Origin: DASYXZ01 sp035308965
Lineage (GTDB): Bacteria; Acidobacteriota; Terriglobia; UBA7540
Reading direction: 5' to 3'
DNA: 64,000 nt
Assembly: GCA_035308965.1 (NCBI GenBank)
Contig: DATGFN010000019.1
Location: forward strand, 1 to 64,000
Positions 18,562 through 28,523 of this stretch are shown piece by piece (position 1 is the stretch's first letter; every line of letters begins with the position of its first letter). The notes beneath the pieces were generated by a model. That model was not told the origin of the DNA. It saw only the letters and a list, made by a program, of their open reading frames with translations, and made no database searches. The translations under genes were made by a program, and so were the position numbers.

Positions 18562-21500
18562 TCAGGCCACGTCCTTACGCTTCATCAGGAATAGAACAAT
18601 CCAGATCATGACCAGGGCATAACCCGCCAAAACTCCGAAGTATGGCCCTTTATCTTTCAAGAAATTCGACGGTAACGGAAAATATCCGGGAGCAGCGGCA
18701 GCCTCGGCGGACGCGTCCAGCCCCTGCTCGAGCATTTCAAGGTCGTCGGGATGGAAGGAAATATAAACTGTGTTAATAATTTTGTAAGCGGAATCCTGCG
18801 TCGAGTGGGAGCCATGGATGCAAAGGTCCGATAGCGCCTCCATCCCCCAGCGCGAAATAGCGAGGTCGGACAATAATTCCACCGGCTTGGGCATTCCGTC
18901 CACCGGCTCCGGAGTGAATTTCTGGAGCGCCCTCTGGACTTCCGGCGACGGCGCCACCGCTCCCGCCACTTGATGCGCCATCTCACCCTGCGCGGCTGGA
19001 GCCTCCTGGGGGGGCGGATTCAGTTCTTTTTGAACGCGAGTCTTATCCTGGGGTTGCGCGAACATTTTGCCGGACGCTAACTGCCCAATCGTAATCGGAA
19101 TGATGGGGTGGATGGCACGGACGGGCAGGAACAATCCGGAAAGCAAAAGCTCCGGGATTAGTACGAGCGGAAACAAGGTGAGCGCCTTCTCCGGAGTCTT
19201 AACCACGCTCGAGATAACGAGGCCAATCAAAGTGCCATTCACCGAAACCAGGAACATGATGCCGAGGGCGCCCAAAATTTCCACCGGGCTCAGCGAAAGA
19301 GCCGGATGCGCGGGTGGAATGAAAATGAGGATGGCCAGCACCGAGGCGCACTGCACCAGGGCGACAAACGAAAGAACAAAAACCTTGGAGAAAATATAGG
19401 AAGGGATTTTGAGGCCGGTCTGCCGTTCGCGTTTATAAATGGTCTGCTCGTCCACGATTTCGCGAACTGCGTTCGAGCAACCAAACCACAGTGCCGAGAA
19501 CATGGCCATGAAGATGGTCTGAATCTGGTTGGAGCCGCTTGCCATCATGGCTACCAGCAAGGCCACGATGGGGGCCTGGAGAAACAGGAGCAAAGTTTGG
19601 GAGCGGTCGCCAAACTTTAAATTCCAATTCCGCCCCACCAGGACTCTGAACTGGTGAAGGCTAAAAGTCTTCTCCTCATGAGTTTTGGCGGCCGACGGGG
19701 CCGCAGCTTCTTTCTTGTCCTTTTGCACCGATTTCAGCGGGTCACCGATCAATTCCTTGTAAAGAGATGATTCCTGGTACCGCTTCTTCAATTCCTGCGA
19801 ATAAGCCACCGTGTTGTTGTCAGTGAGGTCATCGTAAACATCGGGAGGCGCTTCAGCTTTGAAATAATTCAGGAATTTCGTTCCCGGGCCATAAAAAGAG
19901 AGCCTGCCCTGGACCATCACAACCACTTTATCCAATACGCCGAATGAAGCCAGCATGTGAGTGGTAATAACAATTGTGGAACCCTGATTGGCGAGCTGCC
20001 GGAAGAGCATCATCATCAGGGTTTCGGTGCGGGGATCGAGGCCCGCAGTCGGTTCATCGAGAAAAAGCACGCCGGGCTTGGGGAGCAGTTCGATGCCCAC
20101 GCTGATGCGCTTGCGCTGGCCGCCGCTCAAAGTGGCCACAGGATTGTCCCACCGCTGTGGATCGATTTTGAGAATATCGAGCATCTCATCCACGCGCTTG
20201 TTGATTTCGTCTTCAGAAAGGTCGGCGGGCAGACGTAATTTGGCCGCATAATACAGGCATCGGCGAACGCTTAACTGTTTGTGCATGATGTCTTCCTGAG
20301 GCACAAACCCGATCGTCGACTTCAGACTGCCCAGATTTTGGTAAAGGTCCACCCCGTTGTAGAGAACGTTTCCGCCCGTTGGTTTCACGAATCCGTTGAG
20401 GGCATTCATCAAAGTGGTTTTGCCGGCTCCGCTCGGCCCCAGCAACCCAATTAATTCGCGGGGCTTCACCACCAGCGAAATATCGTCCAACAAGAGTTTG
20501 GGCTTTCCGGTGCTCACATCGCTGACCTGAAAGCTGACGTTGCGTACGTCCAGCCGCACCACGGTCATGGTAGGCGCGTGGGAGAGGCTGGCGCCCGAGA
20601 AGTGCAACTCGAGAGGGCCGATCACAATCCGGTCCAATTCCTGCAATGGATGCCGTCTGATTTTTATTCCATTAACGAAGGTTCCGTTGGTCGAGCCGAG
20701 GTCCTTGAGGTAAACTCGCCCCGCTTCCTTCACGATTTCGGCGTGCTTCTTGGAAACGGTGGGATGATTAATCGGAACGTCATTGGTGGAATCGCGACCG
20801 ATGGTCACCAGATCTTTGGATAGATCAATTTTCTCGACCTTTAATTCAGGCTCCAGCCCGGTCCGGAAAATCAAGGATTTGCCCGAATACCGTCCGAAAG
20901 TAATGTAGTCACCATCATGGAGGTCTGCCGTCTTCACGCGCAAGCCGTTCACAAATGTGCCGTTGGTCGAATGATCGGTGAGCACCACTTTGCCGTCGGC
21001 GGGCTTGAAGTCGGCGTGCGCCCCCGAGACCGATTGATGGTCCATCATTAACGCGCAGCGGCTGGAATCGCGGCCCACCATCAATCCGGCGTCCGGAATG
21101 TCCAGAGTTCTCACGGCGTACTTGTCTACTATCAATTCCAAGTGTGGGCGCGCCAGGAGGTCGGTCACTTTCATTTTGACCGTCCCGCCGGATATCTTTT
21201 CCTCCTGTTCCGCGTCCGCAATATCCTTGGAGCTGATTACGGAAGTTCCGCCGGCGTGTGGCACGTCTTTGGGCGTCCTGACCTGCGCGGTGGCGACAGA
21301 TTCAGCCGGCGTTGCGGCCCGCACTTCTTCAATCCTGAAGAGATGGCGGTGGCCGTCGCCCACGCAAATTTCATCTGAAGGACGGAGGATGCGCTCCTGG
21401 ATTCGCACCCCATTTACGTAGGTTCCGTTGGCCGAGCTGCGATCCCGCACCAATATCTCGCCCTGGTCATTAAATCCGACCCAGGCGTGCAGGCGCGAGA

Positions 21501-21807
21501 CTTCGTCATCTGCCACCACCACCTGGCAGGTGGCCGGGTCGCGGCCAACAATCAACCCCTTTTCATCAATGGTAAACGTGCGGCCGGAAAGAAGTCCGCC
21601 GGTGGCCACAAGTTTGTAATCGGGCAGGAATTCACGCTGGTCGGCAACTGGCTGCGGGGCGCGATTGGGCTTGGAAGCGCGAGATTGGTCGGGTACGTCC
21701 AATGCCGCCGTCGGGATGCCATCCTCGGCACCGGGCAAAGTTCCGCCACAACTGCGGCAAAATCTAAATCCTTCTTCGTTCTTCTCTCCGCACCTCGGAC
21801 ATCTCAT
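18562..21807 (-). CDS. ABC exporter with zinc ribbon and three FHA domains
   Basis: A protein of about 1,081 residues. The ATG at 21807 is preferred because GGAGG lies nine bases before it; at 21816 the site would touch the start codon. A zinc ribbon (CPRCG and CRSCG) is followed by FHA domains near 65-163, 225-320 and 325-408, each with a GRD and an NGTYVNG or NGTFVNG motif. An ABCG-type ATPase follows (about 420-640), with Walker A GPSGAGKT, signature LSGGQ and Walker B LFLDEPTAGLD. The last third is an ABC-2 membrane domain with about six helices. The exporter is probably gated by phosphoproteins. The substrate is unknown. Confidence 0.9.
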   Translation of the reverse strand: MRCPRCGEKNEEGFRFCRSCGGTLPGAEDGIPTAALDVPDQSRASKPNRAPQPVADQREFLPDYKLVATGGLLSGRTFTIDEKGLIVGRDPATCQVVVADDEVSRLHAWVGFNDQGEILVRDRSSANGTYVNGVRIQERILRPSDEICVGDGHRHLFRIEEVRAATPAESVATAQVRTPKDVPHAGGTSVISSKDIADAEQEEKISGGTVKMKVTDLLARPHLELIVDKYAVRTLDIPDAGLMVGRDSSRCALMMDHQSVSGAHADFKPADGKVVLTDHSTNGTFVNGLRVKTADLHDGDYITFGRYSGKSLIFRTGLEPELKVEKIDLSKDLVTIGRDSTNDVPINHPTVSKKHAEIVKEAGRVYLKDLGSTNGTFVNGIKIRRHPLQELDRIVIGPLELHFSGASLSHAPTMTVVRLDVRNVSFQVSDVSTGKPKLLLDDISLVVKPRELIGLLGPSGAGKTTLMNALNGFVKPTGGNVLYNGVDLYQNLGSLKSTIGFVPQEDIMHKQLSVRRCLYYAAKLRLPADLSEDEINKRVDEMLDILKIDPQRWDNPVATLSGGQRKRISVGIELLPKPGVLFLDEPTAGLDPRTETLMMMLFRQLANQGSTIVITTHMLASFGVLDKVVVMVQGRLSFYGPGTKFLNYFKAEAPPDVYDDLTDNNTVAYSQELKKRYQESSLYKELIGDPLKSVQKDKKEAAAPSAAKTHEEKTFSLHQFRVLVGRNWNLKFGDRSQTLLLFLQAPIVALLVAMMASGSNQIQTIFMAMFSALWFGCSNAVREIVDEQTIYKRERQTGLKIPSYIFSKVFVLSFVALVQCASVLAILIFIPPAHPALSLSPVEILGALGIMFLVSVNGTLIGLVISSVVKTPEKALTLFPLVLIPELLLSGLFLPVRAIHPIIPITIGQLASGKMFAQPQDKTRVQKELNPPPQEAPAAQGEMAHQVAGAVAPSPEVQRALQKFTPEPVDGMPKPVELLSDLAISRWGMEALSDLCIHGSHSTQDSAYKIINTVYISFHPDDLEMLEQGLDASAEAAAAPGYFPLPSNFLKDKGPYFGVLAGYALVMIWIVLFLMKRKDVA

Positions 21808-21978
21808 CCCCGACATCCTCCGCGCCCCACCTGGGAACCCGATGGTTCAGTCGGATCCCCCACCGACCGGCCTATAACAAACATAATTGCAGTGGCAGGA
21901 TCACACTCTCCCGCGCGTCCCCACCTGGTTTATTCGCCGGATTGCTTCTGCCGCCAGCTCTCCACCCTCTCAGCCGAA

Positions 21979-22893
21979 TCATGCGCCGGCAGTGAAATCG
22001 TCCTCCTGGAATTCCCTGAATTCCACCGCGGCGTTCGCATCCATGGGCGGGAGGCCGGGTCCGTTGAACTCGGCAATCACTACCGTGCAGTTATCGGTGC
22101 CACCGTGTTCGTTGGCCTTGGCAATTAACATCTTGCATTTTCCCGGCAGTCCATCACTGCCACTCACAATCTCGGTCATTTCCGGCATCTTCACCATGTT
22201 GTAGAGCCCGTCGCTGCATATCAGCAAGGAATCGCCCTGACGGACCTTGGTGTAGGTCATCTTCACTTCCACTTTTTCGCTGCTGCCCACTGCCTGCGTC
22301 AAGATACTCTTGCGGCTGTCCTTCTCCGGATCAGCGGGCAATTCAGCTCCAATATCCGCCAGGTAATTCAGGAAGGTCTGATCGCGGGTCATTTGCGTCA
22401 TTTGTTTGTTTCGGATCAAATAAGCACGAGAGTCCCCCACCTGGCCTACAAACAAATATGGGCCAAACAGGGCGGCCGCAGTAGTTGTGGTGCCCATACC
22501 TTTATAGAGCGGACTGGTTTGCGCCTTTTGGAAAATAATTTGGTTGGCGTATTCGATGGCTTCGCGCAGCAACAAGACGAAATTCGGTTCGCTGACGTTG
22601 CCCACGGATTTCAGGTTATCGTAGATCCGTTTGGGCACCGTGGCCGTGCAAATCTGGCTGGCGACCTCTCCCGAGGCTTCCCCCCCCATTCCGTCCGCCA
22701 CCATAAAAAGCGTCCCGCGCGCTCCCTGGACGTAGTCGGAAAGGGCGGGCAAGCCCACCTCGCCTGAGGTCAGATTGCAAACCACATAATTGTCTTCGTT
22801 GTTCTTTCGGACGCGGCCCATGTCTGACAGGGCTGAAATCTTCACTTGAATCGCGGCAACTTCCTGTCCGCTGGCTTTATTCACGTCAGTCAT
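21979..22893 (-). CDS. PP2C-family Ser/Thr protein phosphatase
   Basis: About 304 residues from the ATG at 22893, which has AAGGGG five bases upstream; an ATG at 22917 is possible but has no clear ribosome site. Metal-binding and catalytic motifs of PP2C are complete: SDMGRVRKNNEDN, ADGMGG, GDSRAYLI, CSDGLYNM and GGTDNCTVV. It is soluble. The enzyme would remove phosphate from Ser/Thr residues and oppose the kinase at 9634. It leads the operon that also encodes the FHA-ABC exporter, 171 bases downstream. Confidence 0.93.
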   Translation of the reverse strand: MTDVNKASGQEVAAIQVKISALSDMGRVRKNNEDNYVVCNLTSGEVGLPALSDYVQGARGTLFMVADGMGGEASGEVASQICTATVPKRIYDNLKSVGNVSEPNFVLLLREAIEYANQIIFQKAQTSPLYKGMGTTTTAAALFGPYLFVGQVGDSRAYLIRNKQMTQMTRDQTFLNYLADIGAELPADPEKDSRKSILTQAVGSSEKVEVKMTYTKVRQGDSLLICSDGLYNMVKMPEMTEIVSGSDGLPGKCKMLIAKANEHGGTDNCTVVIAEFNGPGLPPMDANAAVEFREFQEDDFTAGA

Positions 22894-23300
22894 TTTCCCC
22901 TTCTTCCCTTCATTCACTCAACGGGGCACGCGGCTCCCCGGGCGGGAATCCCGTCAAAATCATTTTCGAATACGCCAGTTCAAAACCGGCCTTAAGAACT
23001 TCAGAGGGCGAACTTGCATCCTCACCCTGCTTTCGACTTCTGCGAACGGGTTGCCGACATCCCAATCCGGCGGATAACGGATGACTTTGATTACCTGAAG
23101 TGGCGCAGTCTTATTTATCACACCGCCACTCTTGTGGCAAGCACCTTGCATCGACCCCGGGCTCCACAGGGAATGGCCACAAAATTGGGAATGGAACATC
23201 CGCCGATTCGGATTGTATAATTTCCCTTTCCCTCCCCGGGCCGTTGGAAGTGAAATCGCCAGGGGGAATCTAATTGAGCGCAAATTTAAGGAGGATAATT
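22894..23300. other. Divergent intergenic region, phosphatase / VOC protein
   Basis: This gap of about 400 bases contains no credible frame or RNA gene. A perfect TATAAT at 23216-23221 lies 80 bases before the VOC start, but no good -35 box is at the right distance, so it is only a partial promoter candidate. Confidence 0.45.
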
Positions 23301-23792
23301 ATGAGCACAAAAGCGAAGGCCGTACCTGAAGGTTTCCACACCATTACTCCGTACTTGGTCGTTCGAGACGCCGCCAAGGCAGTTGAGTTTTACAAAAGGG
23401 CTTTTGGCGCTGAAGTGCGAGGCATCCATTACACTCCTGACGGCAAAATCATGAATGCCGACCTAAAGATTGGTGATTCGATCGTGCTCATGTCGGAGGA
23501 ATTTCCAGAAATGAAGGCTTTGTCGCCGCAATCCCTGGGCGGCTCCAGCGTGACCATCCACATATACACTGAAGATGTGGACGCCAAGTTTAAGCAGGCG
23601 GTTTCCGCCGGCGCCACGGCGGTGATGCCGGTGATGGACATGTTTTGGGGAGATCGCTATGGCCAATTGGCGGACCCTTTTGGCCATCGGTGGTCGATCG
23701 CAACTCACGTCGAGGATCTCACTTCGGATGAGATTCAGAAACGCGGGCAGGCCGTCTTTGCGGAAATGGCCAAACGCGCCCAGCACGCGTAA
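23301..23792 (+). CDS. VOC-superfamily (glyoxalase/PhnB-like) protein
   Basis: A 163-residue protein. The ATG at 23301 has AAGGAGG directly upstream, so the longer frame to 23274 was rejected. It shows the PhnB-like vicinal-oxygen-chelate pattern: ITPYLVVRDAAKAVEFYKRAFGAE, then GGSSVTIHIYTEDVD and GDRYGQLADPFGHRWSIATH. Members bind metal and act as glyoxalases, resistance proteins or 3-demethylubiquinone-methyltransferase-like proteins; the exact role cannot be told. It is monocistronic. Confidence 0.8.
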   Translation: MSTKAKAVPEGFHTITPYLVVRDAAKAVEFYKRAFGAEVRGIHYTPDGKIMNADLKIGDSIVLMSEEFPEMKALSPQSLGGSSVTIHIYTEDVDAKFKQAVSAGATAVMPVMDMFWGDRYGQLADPFGHRWSIATHVEDLTSDEIQKRGQAVFAEMAKRAQHA

Positions 23793-23810
23793 CTGCATTC
23801 TCCCCGCCCT

Positions 23811-24425
23811 TTACTCCGAAACTGTGACCTTGATTGGCGCCGAGAGCGCGAGATTGCCCCAAGCCACATTCATGGTGACGTTCCTGATGTCATCCTTGGG
23901 GTGGGTCAAGGTGATGGTCAGCTTGTCCGCAATCTCTCCCGCTTTCTCGGTAGTCATGGGAGTGAGAAAGTCCACCTTGGCCTTCCGGATATCAAAGGCA
24001 TCCAGGTGTGTCGCCATTGCCCCGGCCGGATCGATAAACGCCAGACTCCATTGTGCCCCGTCGGCGGAGCGCTGGAGCCCAAGGTAATAAGCACCCGGTG
24101 TGATATCTCTCCCGGATATGTTGACGTGCAAATCGGTGACCAGGGTGGTCCAGAAATTGCTTCCCATCCGCCAAACTTGTCCGTTGGTCATCTTGTCAAA
24201 CGCGGCCTTGTCTTCGTAAGCTTTTTTCCAAACCGGCCGGCCGTAATTGATCGCGACCTGGCCGGCCGCCGCATCTGCTTTGGTATTCCAATAAAGCAAC
24301 CGCGCCGACCCGCGGTCGTCCGGCCGGGCGCCACCTTCCGCTATGATCACTGGTTTAGCCTGTTGCGCTTGCGCCCAGGTCGCCAGCAACATTGCAACAA
24401 CTGTGAGCCATGATCTGGTTTTCAT
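23811..24425 (-). CDS. Exported DUF2911 protein
   Basis: A 204-residue protein. The ATG at 24425 has AAAGGA upstream and begins a signal peptide (MKTRSWLTVVAMLLATWAQA), so the longer frame to 24617 was rejected. The body matches DUF2911, including VAINYGRPVWKKA, WRMGSNFWTTL and GRDITPGAYYLGL. The family is common in Acidobacteriota and Bacteroidota, is secreted, and has no known activity. Confidence 0.75.
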   Translation of the reverse strand: MKTRSWLTVVAMLLATWAQAQQAKPVIIAEGGARPDDRGSARLLYWNTKADAAAGQVAINYGRPVWKKAYEDKAAFDKMTNGQVWRMGSNFWTTLVTDLHVNISGRDITPGAYYLGLQRSADGAQWSLAFIDPAGAMATHLDAFDIRKAKVDFLTPMTTEKAGEIADKLTITLTHPKDDIRNVTMNVAWGNLALSAPIKVTVSE

Positions 24426-24615
24426 TTCCTTTCTCCCTGTCGCTTCAGTTCTGTATGGGCTTGAGATTCTAGCACGAGTCAAACAGCTTTTTGCCATTGC
24501 AATGTTTTGGGAAGTGGGCCACATTGAAGCCTCGCCATGCGAGTGGCCCCTTTGTTGAATACGTGAGCGACAGCGTGTGCTATGATTGTCAAATAAGCGT
24601 TTGTACCTCCCAATC

Positions 24616-27306
24616 ATGACAGGAACGACAGTTTCGCATTACCACATTGTGGAAAAACTCGGCGGCGGCGGGATGGGTGTGGTCTATAAGGCCGAGGACA
24701 CCAAGCTCCGTCGCTTAGTCGCGCTCAAATTTCTGCCCGATGAAATGGCCAAGGACCATCAAGCACTGGGCCGCTTCCAGCGCGAAGCCCAAGCCGCCTC
24801 CGCGCTGAACCATCCCAACATCTGTACGATCTACGACGTGGATGAGCACGAAGGCCGGCCGTTTATCGCCATGGAGTTGCTCGAAGGGCAAACGCTGAAG
24901 CACCGCATGTCCACCCGGCCTTTCAAGGTCGAAGAGCTTTTAGATCTGGGCATCCAGCTCGCCGACGCCCTCGACGCTGCGCATTCAAAAGGAATCGTGC
25001 ATCGGGACATCAAGCCCGCCAATATTTTTGTGACCCAGCGAGACCAGGCAAAGATTCTCGATTTCGGACTGGCCAAACTTGCACCGCAAAATTCGACAGA
25101 GGCCGTTGGCTCGTCGGCCATGCCTACCTCAGGGGCGGCCCCGGAACATCTGACCAGCCCGGGAACCGCGATGGGCACGATGGCTTACATGTCGCCCGAG
25201 CAGGCATTGGGCAAAGAGTTGGACGCGCGTTCAGATCTTTTCAGTCTCGGCGTCGTGCTTTATGAAATGGCCACCGGACGGCAGGCCTTTTCAGGCAATA
25301 CCACGGCAGCGGTCTTTGACGGGATTCTAAACCGGGCGCCGGTCTCCCCAGTACGACTGAATCCAGAGTTGCCGGCGAAACTGGAAGAGATCATTAATAA
25401 GCTCTTGGAAAAGGACCGCGACCTTCGTTATCAGGTCGCCTCCGAACTGCGCGGCGATTTGAAACGGTTGAAACGGGATACGACTTCAGGCCATACGGGT
25501 GCAATCGCCGCCCCACCACTTAGTCCTGTCGAGGCGGCTCGCGATACCGGCGCGCGCCGCGGCTGGCGCACTTGGGCAGTGGTTTCCGGCGGAGCCGTCA
25601 TCGTCATCGGGGCAATTCTTGTATTTTTTCTAACTCGTCCGATTGCTCCGCCCAGGATTGGTAGTCTTACCCAACTCACCAACGACGGACACCAGAAACC
25701 GTCGGGTTTCACTACTGACGGTATTCCATCTCCAATTGTAACCGATGGTTCGCGGCTCTATTTTTGGGAGGCGGGAGTAGGGGTGTCGCAAGTTTCCGCT
25801 TCAGGCGGGGAGACGGTTCCGGTGAAAATCGACGTTCCGAACGCAAGCCCTGTGGGCATATCGCCGTCGGGATCGGAAATGCTGATATCGAGCTTCAACC
25901 CCCAGAGCTACTACGATTCTCTTTTATGGATTGTGCCGTTGCCGGGCGGGTCGCCCCGACGTCTTGCCGATTTGATAGGTCAGGACGGAACATGGTTTCC
26001 GAACGGCCAGCGGGTGATTTACGCCACCGGCTCGGATATATATTCGGCAAAAATCGATGGGAGCGAAAAGCGCAAGCTCGTGACGGTGGACGGGCGAGCT
26101 TGGTGGCCGCGCGTTTCGCCTGATGGCGATCGGATCAGATTCACCGTGTATGACCCGAATAATCACAGGCACTCCTTGTGGGAAGTTTCTATGGACGGCA
26201 CGAACCCACACCAATTTCTTGCCGGCTGGAACTCCACGCCTGCCGAATGCTGCGGGGACTGGGCTTCGGACGGTAGTTACTATGTTTTTCAGTCAACGCG
26301 CAACGGCAGGACGGACATCTGGGCGGTTCACGACAAAGCGCGGCTATTCCAAAAGTCTGGCGGCGAACCCGCGCGCCTAACGACAGGCCCGCTCAACTAC
26401 TGGGCGCCGCTCCCGAGCAAGGATGGCAAAAAGATTTTCGTGGTCGGGGAGCAGCCGCGCGGCGAGCTCGTGCGGTTCGACGAAAAGCTCCACCAGACTG
26501 TCCCGTTTATGGGCGGCCTCTCTGCCGAGCAGGTGCGGTTTTCACGCGACGGCCAATGGGCTGCCTATGTTTCCTATCCCGAGGGGACATTATGGCGAAG
26601 CAAGATTGACGGCAGCGAACGCTTGCAGCTGTCATTTCTTCCGCTGCAAGCCGGAGTCCCCCGGTGGTCACCGGATGGAAAGCGAATTGCGTACGTGGCT
26701 GCCCAGCCCGGACAACCTTTCAAAATGTATGTCGTTTCCGCTGATGGCGGCACCCCCCAGGAGTTGGCGCCACAGGATTCTGCCCAGGTTGATCCCGCTT
26801 GGACATCAGATGGAAGCTCAGTCATTTTTGGCGAGTCGCCGCTTGGCCAATTAGGAGTAATGCACACCAAGGGTCTCCACACGATTGATTTGAAAACCGG
26901 CCAAGCCTCCATTCTCCCTGGGTCCGAAAATTTGTGGGCCCCGCGCGTTTCGCCCGACGGCAAGTATGTGGCCGGACTACATGCAGATGATCGACGGCTG
27001 ATGCTTTTCGATTTGACGACCCAGAAGGCGGTCGAACTCGTAAAAGGAACCTCAGTCAGTTGGCCTGAATGGTCCGGGGATTCCAAGGTAATTTACTTTG
27101 TCATGGAACGGCCCAACAGTCCCTCTGCGCTTTATAGGATTCGTACTGCGGATCAAAAGCTGGAAATCGTCCGAAGTCTAAAAGACGAGCGGCTGGCTGG
27201 CGGCACCTTCGGCAGTTGGTACGGATTGGCTCCCGGTGACTACCCTCTGACGCTGCGCGATGCCGCGACCCAGGAAATCTACGCCCTCGATTGGGAGGCG
27301 CCTTAA
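24616..27306 (+). CDS. Transmembrane Ser/Thr kinase with TolB-like beta-propeller
   Basis: An 896-residue kinase starting at the ATG at 24616; a TTG at 24586 is possible but adds nothing recognisable. The kinase domain (about 8-275) has GGGGMG, catalytic Lys38, HRD at 129-131 and DFG at 149-151. One membrane helix lies near 323-343. The extracytoplasmic part has repeated WD40-like/PD40 units (SPDGDRIRF, SPDGKRIAY, SPDGKYVAG), forming a TolB-like propeller. It should be an active receptor kinase. It is not adjacent to any phosphatase or FHA gene. No Shine-Dalgarno sequence is obvious. Confidence 0.9.
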   Translation: MTGTTVSHYHIVEKLGGGGMGVVYKAEDTKLRRLVALKFLPDEMAKDHQALGRFQREAQAASALNHPNICTIYDVDEHEGRPFIAMELLEGQTLKHRMSTRPFKVEELLDLGIQLADALDAAHSKGIVHRDIKPANIFVTQRDQAKILDFGLAKLAPQNSTEAVGSSAMPTSGAAPEHLTSPGTAMGTMAYMSPEQALGKELDARSDLFSLGVVLYEMATGRQAFSGNTTAAVFDGILNRAPVSPVRLNPELPAKLEEIINKLLEKDRDLRYQVASELRGDLKRLKRDTTSGHTGAIAAPPLSPVEAARDTGARRGWRTWAVVSGGAVIVIGAILVFFLTRPIAPPRIGSLTQLTNDGHQKPSGFTTDGIPSPIVTDGSRLYFWEAGVGVSQVSASGGETVPVKIDVPNASPVGISPSGSEMLISSFNPQSYYDSLLWIVPLPGGSPRRLADLIGQDGTWFPNGQRVIYATGSDIYSAKIDGSEKRKLVTVDGRAWWPRVSPDGDRIRFTVYDPNNHRHSLWEVSMDGTNPHQFLAGWNSTPAECCGDWASDGSYYVFQSTRNGRTDIWAVHDKARLFQKSGGEPARLTTGPLNYWAPLPSKDGKKIFVVGEQPRGELVRFDEKLHQTVPFMGGLSAEQVRFSRDGQWAAYVSYPEGTLWRSKIDGSERLQLSFLPLQAGVPRWSPDGKRIAYVAAQPGQPFKMYVVSADGGTPQELAPQDSAQVDPAWTSDGSSVIFGESPLGQLGVMHTKGLHTIDLKTGQASILPGSENLWAPRVSPDGKYVAGLHADDRRLMLFDLTTQKAVELVKGTSVSWPEWSGDSKVIYFVMERPNSPSALYRIRTADQKLEIVRSLKDERLAGGTFGSWYGLAPGDYPLTLRDAATQEIYALDWEAP

Positions 27307-27341
27307 ACCTCCTCTCCACGCGTACAGCTTGATTTTAAATC

Positions 27342-28256
27342 CTATGGCTCTGACTTGTGCTTCAGGAAAGTTCCCTCCTGAAGTTCGTTGAACGCCTGCC
27401 GAAGTTGCTCCTGCGTGTTCATCACAATCGGACCGTACCAGGCCACGGGCTCTTCCAGCGGTTTCCCGGAAACCAGAAGGAATCGAATTCCTTCCTTGTC
27501 AGCCTCGACGGTAAGTTCATCGCCACGATCAAAGAGGACCAGCGACCGGTTCTCTGCCTCGGCGGGAGGCGTGGTGTCAGCCCATCCCACTCCTCCGGTC
27601 GGCACCGCGAGCGGTCCGGAAGCGTTGCAGAACTTCCCTGCCCCTCCGAAGACATACGCGAAGGCGTGCCGCGTTGTCTCCACGGGCAGAGTTTTCCTTT
27701 TACCAGGTGGCACGGTTACGTCGAGGTACATCGGGTCGGCGGCGATGCCGTCCACCGGCCCGCGTTTTCCCCAGAAGTTTCCGCAGACGATTCGCACCTG
27801 GGTGCCATCGTCATCCGTAATCACGGGGACATCCGGCGACTTCACCTCCTGATAGCGGGGCGTAGTCATCTTGAGTGACGAAGGAAGATTGGCCCACAAC
27901 TGGAACCCGTGCATTCTGCCGTCTTTATCGCCCTTCGGCATCTCCTGATGGATGATGCCGCTTCCCGCCGTCATCCATTGCACGTCACCGGCGCCAATGG
28001 TACCGCTGTTCCCGATGCTGTCGCCGTGGTCCACTTCCCCCGCCAGGACGTAGGTGATGGTCTCGATCCCTCGATGAGGATGCCAGGGGAAACCCGCCAA
28101 ATAATCCTCCGGGCGCTCGTTGCGAAAATCGTCGAGGAGTAGAAACGGGTCAAAATCAGAAGTGTTGCCAAAGCCAAACGCGCGGCGCAGATGCACGCCC
28201 GCGCCTTCCAAGGTTGGTTTTGACTTAATCAGTCGCTTGACCGGACGAAGTGACAT
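27342..28256 (-). CDS. Pirin-family protein
   Basis: A 304-residue bicupin. HLRRAFGFGNTSDFDPFLLLDDFRNERPEDY is covered by the N-terminal cupin, with the metal-ligand histidines in FPWHPHRGIET and GEVDHGDS and a Glu in IIHQEMPKG. The C-terminal cupin carries the VAWYGPIVMNTQEQL ending. Pirins bind Fe or Ni and some are quercetin dioxygenases; many have no proven reaction. GGAGG lies before the ATG. The gene is convergent with the kinase gene. Confidence 0.9.
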   Translation of the reverse strand: MSLRPVKRLIKSKPTLEGAGVHLRRAFGFGNTSDFDPFLLLDDFRNERPEDYLAGFPWHPHRGIETITYVLAGEVDHGDSIGNSGTIGAGDVQWMTAGSGIIHQEMPKGDKDGRMHGFQLWANLPSSLKMTTPRYQEVKSPDVPVITDDDGTQVRIVCGNFWGKRGPVDGIAADPMYLDVTVPPGKRKTLPVETTRHAFAYVFGGAGKFCNASGPLAVPTGGVGWADTTPPAEAENRSLVLFDRGDELTVEADKEGIRFLLVSGKPLEEPVAWYGPIVMNTQEQLRQAFNELQEGTFLKHKSEP

Positions 28257-28523
28257 GTTGGCCTCCAGATCTAAAATCTTATATCGTTAAGCGAATCGCT
28301 GCAATTCCTTCCGCACTACACTATAAGTCGATCCCTCGCCGGCGGGAGTGCATTCTCGCCGAAACAAATGATTGGATGGGAAAGTTAAGAATCCCCTCTC
28401 GCTCCCTGGTGAGCTCGCCTTTGCAAATCGTCTTAGGTCTGGTGACGGCGATCACAGCAAAGGGCTGCCAGGATGATAAAAACTGGAGTACATTCCCGGC
28501 GCGGACATGGGCGGAGGCACATC

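Noticed and set aside
22040..22917. A type VI secretion locus around the FHA/kinase/phosphatase genes
   Set aside because: None of the structural secretion genes (sheath, VgrG, TssM-like) occur in the window.
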